This document shows, piece after piece, positions 11,971 through 21,806 of a stretch of 64,000 nt of DNA (position 1 is its first letter; each line of letters starts with the position of its first letter). Source of the DNA: Megamerina dolium (taxonomy: Eukaryota > Arthropoda > Insecta > Diptera > Megamerinidae); contig OY978527.1 of the NCBI GenBank assembly GCA_963854835.1, positions 22,935,557 to 22,999,556 on the forward strand, given 5' to 3'. A program made the translations under genes and the position numbers. Under the pieces are notes generated by a model. It was not told the origin of the DNA, did no database searches, and saw only the letters and a list, made by a program, of their open reading frames with translations.

Positions 11971-12332
11971 TTTATACCCTGCATAATGTAATATGCAAGG
12001 TATATTCATTTCGGTCAGATGTTTGTAACCACTTGAAGGAATCTCCGGAGATATAGAAAAGTATATATATTCGTGATCAGCGTCGCCTAAATTTTCGATT
12101 TAACGATGTCCGTCCGTCTGTCCGTCACCTGGCTGGTTCCCACGATAACTTGGGCAAATATTAAGCTATTTTGACGAAATTTGGCATAAGTAACCTATGA
12201 CCCAAAAGTACGGAGGGGATTGATATTGGGTATGATCACTCAATAGCCACGCCCACACCAAACATTCAAAACGACTAACCTCGGAATTTTCAAAATTTTT
12301 AACTTGCTATAACTCACTTCATATACCATATG

Positions 12333-12694
12333 AAAAATAAAATAAATATGTGGCACTTAAAGCCCCAAAGGGCTCATTGGCCGAGCTTCTCTTCCATTAC
12401 TGTTGTGCGTCTTAAATTTTGGACAATATTAGAAGGGACCTACTTATTTTAGCCGGTTCCGAACGGCAGAACACTTGTGACATCACTTTTTCTGAGCTTT
12501 GTCACAGTTCTTTAAGAAGCTTTTTCATGGCAAGTTGTTATTGTCGGAAGGATTGCCAATTGCTTGCCGACAGGTGGGTACCGTTCGAAAGAAAAATCTT
12601 ATCGATATTAAATTTGTTATGCATCAGCCGGGGATTGAACCACGACCTACAGATCAGAAGACGAACACACTAACCACTGAGCTACGGCACCCAC
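12333..12694 (-). mobile_element. tRNA-derived SINE, full-length copy
   Basis: On the minus strand the element starts GTGGGTGCCGTAGCTCAGTGG. It contains an exact RNA polymerase III A box (TAGCTCAGTGG, about 12675-12685) and, about 50 bp on, a B-box match (GGTTCAATCCC, about 12632-12642). A non-tRNA body follows and it ends in an A/T-rich tail near 12335-12350. A second, internally deleted copy lies at 50791-51029. Flanks CCATATGA and CCGTATGA may be an aged target duplication (one mismatch). The head is tRNA-like, possibly Lys-type, but I could not assign the parent tRNA. It is not a functional tRNA gene because the acceptor stem does not close. Confidence 0.85.
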
Positions 12695-13238
12695 CGTATG
12701 AGACAACAATATTTAGCACATAGCGTTACATTATACTGCTACATAACCTTGCCAGAAATGGGCCAGCTAAGCCCATTGTTTATAGTGGCTCCCATACAGA
12801 ATGACTAAATTTCTTTTAATTTGAGATAGATGCAACTTTTGCAATCTTCTGTCTAGAACGATCATAATAAGGTTTGGTTAATAAGGTAGTTGTACATAAT
12901 CTGGCAAAAAATCAACATGCCACGCCCACTTCTTAATGGGGCTACCATACAAAGCTGCGAAAATTAAAATAAAATTTAACCGCTATAACTTACGAACTAT
13001 TCAACGTAAGACAACCATATTTAAGGTGTGGATTAATATTGAATTAATTGGATTTACAAGAAAGAGGTAAGCCTCGGAATTATCTTAAAAACCTCCTTTA
13101 AATTATCCCTTTTAGAACCCTCATAACATACAAAGTACTTCGTCAAAGTCATTCATATTTCGGGTGTAAATTAGTAGTATATGCAAAAATTGTTTCTCAA
13201 AAAGTGGAAATAAAAGAAAAAGATGGATATTCGAGTAA

Positions 13239-13242
<4 letters not shown>

Positions 13243-13320
<78 letters not shown>
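13243..13320. repeat. (TA)n microsatellite
   Basis: About 78 bp of uninterrupted TA repeat inside the 11973-13335 element, just before its right end. Confidence 0.97.
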
Positions 13321-13324
<4 letters not shown>

Positions 13325-13369
13325 TGCAGGGTATAATTTGGTCGGCCCCAGCCGACTATAATTTTTAAT

Positions 13370-14340
13370 ACATATTCTTGTTGTTGAAGTTACAGAGTAG
13401 CCACCATAATGCATACTTACTTACCATATATAAAATAGTATAAAAACAGGTATGGAAAAATTACCTAAATTAAATAAGTAAAAATGCTGTACTTGTTTTT
13501 TTTTATATCTACTAAGAAATTAACCAATGTCTTTATGTGGCAGTTACCTCACTGACTTCAAATCGTTAAATAGTTGCAAGTTCAATAACAATAACCACAG
13601 CGGTCTTCGTGCATAATAAGAATTCACACGGTACTAAATCTAACAAATACGGCGGCTAAGGGAACAATATAAATATAATTTTTGACGAAATGGTCCTGAT
13701 CCCTAATAATTAACACAGAATGTATTGATATATAATTCAAGAGTGATCTGTCCATAAGTCTGGACTCTTGTTTTTTCCTACAGAGGCAAATGTTTTTGAA
13801 ATAATATTTTTTATGAATAGTTTTTGAAATAATATTTTTTATGAATAGTTTAATCTTGTAAACAATATTGAACACGTTTCCATATTTTGGAAACAACCGT
13901 AGTTCGACCGATGGTAAATTCCATAATCTTGTCTGAACACTATATAGAACGCCACCATAGCTTAGGTTCTGTGGTTTAATCTTAGATTGTGTTGAGCTAG
14001 CCAAAATGGGTTCTGCACTTCATAACATCGAACCAAACTTATGTTTTGAATTTCCATGGCACTCCATCTGTGCAATCATTGAGGACTGTCCAAAATTTGA
14101 CTTAGAATTCTATTGATCACTTGAATTTAGCTACTTCGCTTCGCCAAACATAAACTGAAAGAATGTTGTTTTTTTGCTTACGAATAATAAATATACCACA
14201 ACGATACTTGAACCGTGAGGCACCGATGAGCCTAATACCGTAAGTGTTTCGAGTCTTCTCGGAACTTCAACACTGATCACTTGTAAGTGGAGTTGAATTA
14301 GTGGAGTATACTTACCCCCTCTATTGCCCCTTTTAATAAA
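13370..14340. other. Intergenic, no convincing gene
   Basis: AT-rich DNA with short chance frames. A 32-bp unit ending TTTTTTATGAATAG is repeated back to back at about 13785-13850. No domain, RNA gene or splice pattern is supported. Confidence 0.6.
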
Positions 14341-14344
14341 AAAC

Positions 14345-14670
14345 ACATATTGGTCCAGCTTTATTTTGCTTTTATTTCTTTTGTTTCCACTACTACACTA
14401 TTACAAACTTTTAACCTTAAGCACTAATACTGGAGGGCCTCGTAAAGATCGCAGTATTCACTATTCACTGGTTAATTTAAAACTCACAAATCAGACGGCC
14501 TTTTGTAAGCTGACAGCTTATATACAATTTTTCTTAAAACTATCCACATACAAAATTACTCGCTTACCAACCTACAATCCACAATCCACAGTTAATAATC
14601 GATTCACACCACATGTCTCTATGTATGAACCCATTGTCTGGTAAATTTTTGATAGGCACACACATGAGTA
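14345..14670 (-). repeat. Solo or partial LTR related to 2245-2540
   Basis: It shares the palindromic TATA core (minus strand GTATATAAGCTGTCAGCTTA) and flanking order with 2245-2540. It contains AATAAA-like signals at the low end and no coding region beside it, so it is probably a solo or truncated LTR of the same family. Overall similarity is moderate and gapped. Confidence 0.45.
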
Positions 14671-14827
14671 GTGATTTTTGTTATCATAGTAATGCTAAAC
14701 ATTCTTGGTGTGTTTATGGGTTGATGCTGGTGTTTAATGCGTCCAATAATTCAATAAAATTTTTTTATTCATTGTTTATAGAATGGTATAAACAATAGCT
14801 TGCAGAGTGGTTTTCGTGTGTGCCGAA

Positions 14828-15021
14828 ATATTTTGTAAAATGGATCGAGAAAAATTCACAATAGAAAATTTTCAGCAGTGTTGCCATCGCGAATTGCCCT
14901 AATCCTCTTTTATTTTAAGAATTAACTCATAGAGTTAATGCGGATTAGCTGCAGTTAATGCCCGAGTTAATTCGAATTAATTCGGTAATCCGGAATTAGG
15001 CTGCCGTCTGTCTAGGCTATT
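14828..15021 (-). mobile_element. MITE fragment (minus orientation), TAGCCTAGACAG family
   Basis: This is the reverse complement of the left ~195 bp of the copies at 15131 and 15999. It ends with the terminal motif (minus strand TAGCCTAGACAGACGGCAG) at 15021 and includes the block reading CAACACTGCTGAAAATT in the other copies. It is truncated at 14828. Confidence 0.85.
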
Positions 15022-15130
15022 ACTCTTTTGAGTATTATTCAATTTGCTTATGTCAAGGTAGTTTTTTTATTGTGTGAAAAAATTTTTTTCTGTGTGATTC
15101 TTCTGTTTGAATTTTAATTTTGATGGCTTA

Positions 15131-15666
15131 TAGCCTAGACAGACGGCAGACTAATTCCGGATTACCGAGTTAATTCGAATTAACTCGGGCATTAACTGCA
15201 TCTAATAGCGTAGACAGACGGCAGCCTCATTCAGGATTACCGAGTTAATTCGAATTAACTCGGGCATTAACTGCAGCTAATCCGCATTAACTCTACGAGT
15301 AAATTCTCAAAATAAAAGAGGATTAGGGCAATTTGCGATGGCAACACTGCTGAAAATTGTCTATTGTGAATTTTTCTCCATCCATTTTACAAAATATTAG
15401 GTGTGTTCGCTAACAAAACTTTCAACAATTGTTTACAGTTTTCAACATGAAAAGTGTTTTGCGAACAAATAAATCCAGCTGTCAATTATGAACGGTGAAT
15501 GTAAATTTACAAGTTTCTGATAGTTTTCAGTTCACGTACTTCTTGTAGATTTTCTCATATCGACAGTGATAGTTAATCCGCAATACTGCCGTCTGTCAGG
15601 TTATTATTTTATTCGGATTAAGTGCGCCGTTAATCCGGAATTAGGCTGCCGTCTGTCGAGGCTATA
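15131..15666 (+). mobile_element. MITE copy A with doubled ends
   Basis: The terminal motif TAGCCTAGACAGACGGCAG occurs at 15131 and again at 15206 (one mismatch). Its reverse complement occurs at about 15588 and about 15646. Both subterminal regions contain the perfect 20-bp palindrome GAGTTAATTCGAATTAACTC and several TTAATCCG/CGGATTA units. There is no coding capacity; the internal 300 bp match copy B closely. Clustered palindromes near inverted ends suggest transposase-binding sites. The superfamily is unknown because no clear target duplication is visible. Confidence 0.85.
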
Positions 15667-15998
15667 ACCGCTACGCTATAACTTACGAACTATTCAGTAT
15701 AAGACAACCATATTTAAGGTGTGGATTAGCAAAGGTAATCCGATTTACGAAAAAGATGTAGGTCAAGCCTACTCTTTTATATATCCCCTATACAAAGTCT
15801 CAGAATTTGTTATATGTTTAAGCCGCCATAACTTCTGCAGTTTTCGGCTTAAAACCATCATATTTAGTATGAAGTTTAATATTGTCGTTTCTAATAAACT
15901 TGTGAGAAACCAGCAAACTACCCCTACTACTCCCATACAACGTCGGCTGATTATCTTAATTTTAAAAATCCCCATAACTTACAAAATACTTCGTCTAA
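15667..15998 (+). repeat. Fragment of the 11973-13335-type repeat, sandwiched by MITEs A and B
   Basis: It begins CTATAACTTACGAACTATTC and continues with the AAGACAACCATATTTAAGGT stretch also seen at about 12985-13025. It ends near ...CAAAATACTTCGTC, which matches about 13130-13145. No coding potential. Confidence 0.7.
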
Positions 15999-16519
15999 TA
16001 GCCTAGACAGACGGCAGCTTAATTCCGGATTACCGAGTTAATTCGAATTAACTCGGGCATTAACTGCAGCTAATCCGCATAAATTCTATGAGTTTATTCT
16101 CAAAATAAAAGAGGATTAGGGCAATTTGCGATGGCAACACTGCTGAAAATTGTCTATTGTGAATTTTTCTCCATCCATTTTACAAAATATTAGGTGTGTT
16201 AGCTTATAAAAAACTTTCAACAATTGTTTACAGTTTTCAACATGAAAAGTGTTGGCGAAAAAATAAATCCAGCTGTCAATTATGAACGGTGAATGTAAAT
16301 TTACAAGTTTCTGATAGTTTTCAGTTCACGTACTTCTTGTAGATTTTCTCATATCGAGAGTGACAGATGACAGAAATTTATAGTGATAGTAATGTAAGTG
16401 AGCAGACCTAATAAAACAGCAATTTAGTTAATCCGCAATACTGCCGTCTGTCGGGTTAATATTTTATTCGGATTAAGTGCGCCGGTAATCCGGATTAACG
16501 CTGCCGTCTGTCTAGGTTA
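15999..16519 (+). mobile_element. MITE copy B
   Basis: A second plus-orientation copy. It has a left end at 15999 (TAGCCTAGACAGACGGCAG) and right ends at about 16441 and about 16500, the second reading CTGCCGTCTGTCTAGGTTA. It carries the same palindromic subterminal block. It differs from A by small indels, including an extra segment near 16360-16420 (ATGACAGAAATTTATAGTGA). Confidence 0.87.
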
Positions 16520-16521
16520 TT

Positions 16522-16732
16522 ACATTTCTATTCTGTGAACGTGTAATTCTACTCGAATCAACCTTGTTCCACTCCAGAATCCTCCTCCATCGTAGTCGAG
16601 ATCCTTCTCTTTCTTTCTCGTTGGCTTGTTCTGGTTATCGCTTATTTCTTTTTGTTGACATTCGTTTCGAAGCTGCCAACATTCGTGTCAGTCACAATAG
16701 TGATGAGTAACCAACCATCAATACTCGTTACA
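16522..16732 (-). repeat. Internally deleted family G LTR
   Basis: It starts TATTACATTTCTATTCTGTG and ends AATACTCGTTACA, matching both ends of the family G LTR. The middle (about 225 bp, including the TATA box) is missing. It abuts MITE copy B. Confidence 0.85.
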
Positions 16733-17100
16733 ATACTTTATTGATCAGCATTTGGTCACCAAAAAATTTAATAATGTCCTGAATGGCAATTATATGATTC
16801 TCAACATAACAGCCGCCTAAAAGAATAAAATTTTGCGACTAAAAGCATAAATTATCAAAAAATACTAAACGTAACTATGCCGTGATCTCATGATTTTGTG
16901 TTGATAGCCAAATATCCTTTTGGTCAGTTCTTACGCTCTTGCTCTCGCACTCAATTTTTCATTTTATATTGAAAAAAAAAACACTACGTGATGTGGTTTT
17001 TACCAAGTCCGTCAACATAAAATAACAGCCGTTTTAGTGAGAATATTTTTCTCAATTTTTATTTTATTAATTGCATATACCAGAGGATATATGTATAAAA
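16733..17100. other. Upstream flank of the zinc-finger gene
   Basis: AT-rich, no coding. It should hold the promoter and 5' UTR of the gene at 17101, but I see no clear TATA box or initiator that I would defend. Confidence 0.4.
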
Positions 17101-18222
17101 ATGGAAACTAGTGATCGAATTGAAAAACGTTGTGGCGAAATTTTCATAACACGTCAAAAGTTGTATATTTTCCATTGTTCGCTATGCAACAACAAATGTG
17201 AAGATTTTTCTGCATTTTTGAATCATATGACGGGTCAGCATTACGCCGAAATTGCTTGGAGCCGAGAAGAAGAGGAACATGCTGATACAGACCACTTGCA
17301 TGAGAAGGAAATCGAATGGGATGAAGAAAAAATTTTAGAATTGAAATCAGTAATTAATGGAGAAGTGAATGATGTTTTTGAAAGTGAATATTCACAGCAC
17401 GAAAGAAAAAATAATTTAGATGAACAGCAGAAAGAAAAAACAGCAAAAGACAGTGAAGACGATTGCGAAGTAAGAATTTATAATATACCTTACAATCTGT
17501 TGAAATTTCTTTTATCAATTATATTTTTATAATAGGATGAGTGTACCACTGAATTGCAGGCAACATTCAAAAATAAAAAAGGACGTAAACCTAAGAATTA
17601 CGAATGCACCATTTGCAAAAGGAATTTTAAGCTGAAAAGTAATCTTCAGACACATATTTCGCACAAACATTCTGAGGAACGTAATTTCAAATGTGATCAA
17701 TGTGATTTGGCATTTAAGAGCAGTACCAACTTACGTTCACACCAACGTCGTCATCAAAGTTCAAGAAAATTTCAATGTTCCGTTTGCTTTAAGAAATTCT
17801 ATACAAAAGACGAATTAGTAACTCACGAGCGTATTCATACAGGCGAAAGGCCGTATATTTGCGCACAATGTGGCAAAGCCTTCATTAGATCTGGATTATT
17901 ATCAAACCATATGAAACGGCACAACAATGATCGGCGTTATAAATGTGAACATTGCGAAAAATCTTTCTTTACAAAACCAGATAGAGAGAAACATATTGTT
18001 GTACATATAGGAGAACGTAAATATAATTGCAATGAATGTCCAGCCACATTTAAACGGCGCAAAACTTTGCGAGAGCATATGAAAATACATATAAATGCGC
18101 GAGAAAACAAATGCGATATTTGTTTTGCTGCTTTTAATCAAAAACGAGGATTGTTAAGTCACATGAAACAGACGCATAAAGTGATGAGCATAGGTAGCAA
18201 ATTCCACCTACCAAAAACGTAA
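17101..18222 (+). CDS. C2H2 zinc-finger protein (two exons)
   Basis: Exon 1 is 17101-17469 and exon 2 is 17536-18222, joined by a 66-bp GT-AG intron in phase 0 (GAA|GTAAGA ... AATAG|GAT). The start is the first ATG in frame (AAAATGG context); an upstream in-frame TTG is ignored. The 350-residue product has one divergent C2H2 finger near residue 25 (CSLCNNKCEDFSAFLNHM), an acidic linker, then seven C2H2 fingers in exon 2 (from YECTICKRNFKL to NKCDICFAAFN) with partly TGEK-like linkers. No ZAD domain is seen, so it is probably a small nuclear DNA-binding factor outside the ZAD group. There are no stops or frameshifts: it is the only coding unit here that looks fully intact and not transposon-derived. 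An AATAAA at about 18513 could be its poly(A) signal. Confidence 0.88.
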
Positions 18223-18384
18223 CACTGCTGATTCGTTCTAAATGCAATATAAAGGTTACAGTTTAGTAATACCCTTGGATAAACCTTACGCCGTCTCATG
18301 CATGTTTACTTTGAAGCTATTTTTAATTTCATATTTTTCAAGACAAAAAAAATATTTGCTTTTAATTTTTTTCTACTAAAAAAT

Positions 18385-19330
18385 CGGCATAAGTGCAGAA
18401 TAGACCACTTAAAGAGAAAAAAAATGTCTTCGTATGGAGCCTATTTTTGTGAATATAAAAAAACAAACATTGTTTGTCGCCCATAAAGGTCAAAGTTCAA
18501 ATTTAAGATCGAAATAAAATTTGAAATTTTTTTTAATTTTTATGTATTGATGGTAGCGAATCCAACGACGGGCCTATAAGGGTTTTGTTTTTGCTATCAA
18601 GAAACACATCTGAAAATACTGATGGTCGCGAAGTCAGCGTTGGGCCTAAAAGGGTATTTTCTTTTTTGTTTTTGCGCCCGGCCGAAGGCCGGGTATCAAA
18701 ACAATACTTATCCGAAAATACTGATGGTCGCAAAGCCACCATCGGTTCTATAGTGGACTGCTTTTACGCGCGGCCATCGCCGGCTATAAAAAAAGATATC
18801 TGGAAATACTGATGGTCACGAAGTCAGCCTTGGGTTTATAAGGGTTATTTTTTTTGCGTCCGACCGAAGGCCGTCTATTAAGAAAAACCTTTATTCGAAA
18901 ATGCATAATGAAAAAAATTTTATGAAGTACAATACATAACATTTTCTAAAGATATGTTTTATATACCATTGAAAATGTAATTGTATGGCCTTAAATATGA
19001 TTTTAAATTTTGTATATGTTAATAGTGATTAATTTGGGAAAAAATCGGTTTTTGTAAAAAAAAATTTCAAATCTTTTTTTATATCATAACTTAAAATATT
19101 CAATGTTATATATCAGTGAAAAGGTATTAAAAAAATTTTGTGATACCCATCTTGTAAAAAAAATTGTGAATTTATTGAATAATTTCGATTTCAAATTTGA
19201 ACTTGGCTCTTGAGCCACGCTTTATATGGGCTTTAGCGACAACAAATTTTAGGGTTTTTATATTCACAAAAATACTCTATACGAAGAATTTTTAATTTTT
19301 TTTCTTTTAAGTTCTGCACTTGTTCCAAAA
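18385..19330. mobile_element. Foldback-like element with inverted arms around GC-hairpin tandem repeats
   Basis: The left arm (about 18385-18530) is an imperfect reverse complement of the right arm (about 19160-19330). Landmarks on the left are AAGTGCAGAA, TCTTCGTATGGAG, TTTTTGTGAATATAAAAA and GTCAAAGTTCAAATTT, each found reversed on the right in the same order. The middle holds the tandem repeats at 18545-18905 and AT-rich DNA. No coding region. It lies within 170 bp of the zinc-finger stop codon, so transcripts of that gene may run into the left arm. Confidence 0.6.
18545..18905 (+). repeat. Four degenerate tandem units with CGGCCGAAGGCCG-type stems
   Basis: Units start at about 18545, 18616, 18717 and 18806 with TACTGATGGTCGCGAAG-like sequence, followed by GGGCCTATAAGGG and an AT spacer. 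Units 2 and 4 carry a GC stem-loop (GCCCGGCCGAAGGCCGGG in unit 2, a decayed CGACCGAAGGCCG in unit 4). Unit 3 has a variant (CGCGGCCATCGCCGG). Unit length drifts from about 71 to 101 bp. This is the most GC-rich patch in several kilobases of AT-rich DNA. Confidence 0.8.
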
Positions 19331-20330
19331 AATCTATTAATATTTGTCAAATCAATTAAAGTTAAATTTATTCAAGATAAAATATGTCGGAGTATTACCA
19401 ACCACAGTGAACGTATTTTTGCAAACAAACCTATTTTTCTATATTCCCATTAAACAATTTTTTAAATTGGTTTGAGGTCAAATGGAGATCCACTAGTCTT
19501 ATTTTCGATTGTACCTCAGTTCGAGAACCAACCCAGTCTCAAGCAAAAGGCTTCGTAATACGCAAATGGTCTTAGTTCTTCACTTGAGAAAACCTTAGAT
19601 GTCAATTTGAACTCAAACATGAATCTCCAACTAGACTCTAAACGACGAAATTTACTTTTCTTGTTAGAATTAAATTCCTATTCCATTTGAATCAAAATAA
19701 CAGCTGTATAAATTCGGTTATATGTAGTTTTATTGAAACGTTATGAAAAATTAAACATTTTTTGGGGCGACTCCCACATAAGGCTCAAGGTCAAAATTCA
19801 AAATTGAGGTCGAGATTACTAGATAGATACGCAATTTTTTGTAAAATGTGAGTTAAAACAGGTAATTTTAATATCATTTTACAGGTATATAATATTTTTA
19901 ATGAATTTTTAACTTTTTAAATATTATGATGACAAATAATAATTTTTTATTACATCTCTGTAAAAACCGATTTCTTTTTTTTTTTTTTCGAAAAAATAAC
20001 CCGTTAACCTATTAAAAGTTTTGAAACAGAACAAAATATAAATTTTAAAAAATAAAGAAAATGGAAAAAGAGAAGGCATATTCTTTATTTTTAAAAACGA
20101 AAATTTTCAAATTGCTGTTTTGTTGTTTGTTTCTCCATTTAGGAAATGACTAATTTAGAAACGAACACGCACTCTTTTGTCAATTATCTTGCCTATTTTG
20201 AAGCAGTGCTGTAATATTCCTGTGTTATATCAATTTAAGTCCTAAAATTTATATTTTGGCGTAGCTAAGTGCTTAGCACGTGTTTCTATATATCAGATAT
20301 TACAGATTTTCAAAAATTAATGTGATTCAG
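19331..20330. other. AT-rich intergenic DNA
   Basis: Long A and T runs; no coding or RNA feature that I can support. Its right end (20300-20330) contains the acceptor-like stretch before the exon blocks described next. Confidence 0.6.
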
Positions 20331-20770
20331 TACGACATCCGACGATGTGACTGCAATCATTGATGTGCAGCGATGGTGAGTGATTTGTATTTTATACAAA
20401 TACAAATATATAAATAAATAAGTGTGAAGAAAATTCTTTAATTTCTTTATTTTTTGCAGTACAATGCTTGGAATCGACAAACAGGTGAGCTGCTTCATAA
20501 TACCATAATACTAGCACGGTGGACGTTATGGTTATTTTCATTATGCAGATTATGCGCTATGCGGACTACCACTTTTGCCGTACGTCTCAGCATTTAAGAT
20601 ACAATGGTTATGTGATAATTGTCGGTTCTAATCTTTGTACCCGAAATAGTAGCATTCACATCACGGATGTAACCAACGCTTCACGTAAAATGCCAATGAA
20701 TATTGAGACACTGCAGTTGGATGCACACCTATTGAAGTTTTCACTGCTGAGCTCTGTGGTGCATATGTAA
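20331..20770 (+). CDS. Unrecognised spliced gene, internal exons (partial)
   Basis: Three blocks keep one frame open across two short GT-AG introns: 20331-20375, 20460-20484 and 20549-20770. The introns are 20376-20459 (84 bp, CGATG|GTGAGT ... TTTGCAG) and 20485-20548 (64 bp, ACAG|GTGAGC ... TATGCAG). The joined frame gives about 95 residues including DDVTAIIDVQR, RYADYHFCRTSQHL, YVIIVGSNLC and SIHITDVTNASRKMP. A stop precedes 20326 in frame, so an upstream exon is needed. At the 3' end a perfect donor (AT|GTAAGT at 20767) overlaps the TAA at 20768, so the last block may instead splice on. I do not recognise the protein. It could be a real gene fragment, a pseudogene or a non-coding transcript. 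Confidence 0.4.
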
Positions 20771-21083
20771 GTGCATATAAATACAAATACTAGTATTATA
20801 ATAAAATAATAAGTTTGATATTGAAATTTTAATTTTAAAAACGTTTTTAAAACAATTTTAATCAAAAGTAAAAGTTGATTGTTATTTTAATAAAAAATAA
20901 TATAATTTCAACAAAATATTGAGTAAATGATAGAATACAAGAAACGATGAGTGTATGCGTGCATATGTGCCTATAATTATGAAAGTGATCGAAGTCGAGG
21001 TTTAGTTGATTACGTAGCTGTTATCTAATTGATCCTTTTCAAGGCTAGTCACAATTTAGTAAATTATATAACAAAATGATTAA

Positions 21084-21802
21084 GGGGCACAACTAGTTTG
21101 AAATTTTTAAAATTTCGTTTTTTTTAGTTTTTGCATTTTTTGATAATTTATACCTTTAAAAATGACATATTAAAATTTCAAATAGATTCTGAGTTGCAGC
21201 CTTCTACAGAACAGCTGCAATGAACAATGAAATCAGTACTTTTACCTTTAAACGCGTTTTTTCTAAAACTAAATTTTTCAAATTTGCTGCAGCTGTAACT
21301 TGATAACAAATCATCCGATCGACTTGGGTCTTCTTTTAGCTTATTTTGTATTTGTTTTTCCATACAATGACCCTCCAGTTTTATAATTGGATGAAAAATA
21401 TAATTATGCCAGGCCAGAAACCATCAGATTTTTCAGCAAGATTTTAATTTTTTTTTTTTTTTCAAAAAACCGCCATTTTGTTGCATTTCATTTTTTTTTT
21501 TTACAATCGAGGGCCATTGTATAGGAAATATAACCTAGTTTAATAAAATTGTTGTTTTTTTTATTTCAGGCACAGCGAAGGCTACAATCACTGCAGCAGT
21601 GGGAAAACTTTTTTTAAGACTCAGGAGATGGTGGATATCTTGCTGAAAATCGAATATTTTCATTTGAAAAAATTACTTTGTATTCATTTTTTATGCACAA
21701 ATATATCTGCATAATTTTAAAACATTCGATGCAATACTTTTTTTTTAAACAATTCACAAAAATCACCTTTTTTCAGGCGGTCAAACTAGTTGTGTGTGCC
21801 CC
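21084..21802. mobile_element. TTAA-flanked inverted-repeat element (piggyBac-type MITE?)
   Basis: TTAA stands at both borders (21080-21083 and 21803-21806). Inside it the left end reads GGGGCACAACTAGTTTGA. The right end is the reverse complement of the same with four extra bases (GGGGCACACACAACTAGTTT). Further in, weaker inverted similarity links CCATACAATGACCCTC (about 21359) with GAGGGCCATTGTATAGG (about 21509). A 4-bp TTAA duplication is the hallmark of piggyBac-like transposons. There is no transposase, so it would be non-autonomous. Confidence 0.6.
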
Positions 21803-21806
21803 TTAA

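Larger units (their letters stand above)
11973..13335. mobile_element. Short interspersed repeat with TATACCCTGCA ends (non-autonomous, class uncertain)
   Basis: The block starts with TATACCCTGCA (11973-11983) and ends with its exact reverse complement TGCAGGGTATA (13325-13335). Inside the left end are a second inverted copy (TGCAAGGTATA) and the run GTCCGTCCGTCTGTCCGTCA, a signature I associate with abundant non-coding repeats in flies. Beyond the right end is a small stem, GTCGGC...GCCGAC. It has no coding capacity. It has been enlarged by a SINE (12333-12694) and a TA microsatellite. A related piece lies at 15667-15998 (shared CTATAACTTACGAACTATTC). Whether the 11-bp inverted ends are true transposon termini is inference. 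Confidence 0.55.

Noticed and set aside
12600..12694. Possible tRNA gene
   Set aside because: A and B boxes are present, but the acceptor stem does not close and the sequence continues into a repeated body; it fits a SINE, as the second copy at 50.8 kb shows.
18545..18905. CRISPR-like direct repeats
   Set aside because: Units are degenerate, spacing drifts, there are no unique spacers, and the context is a eukaryotic genome.
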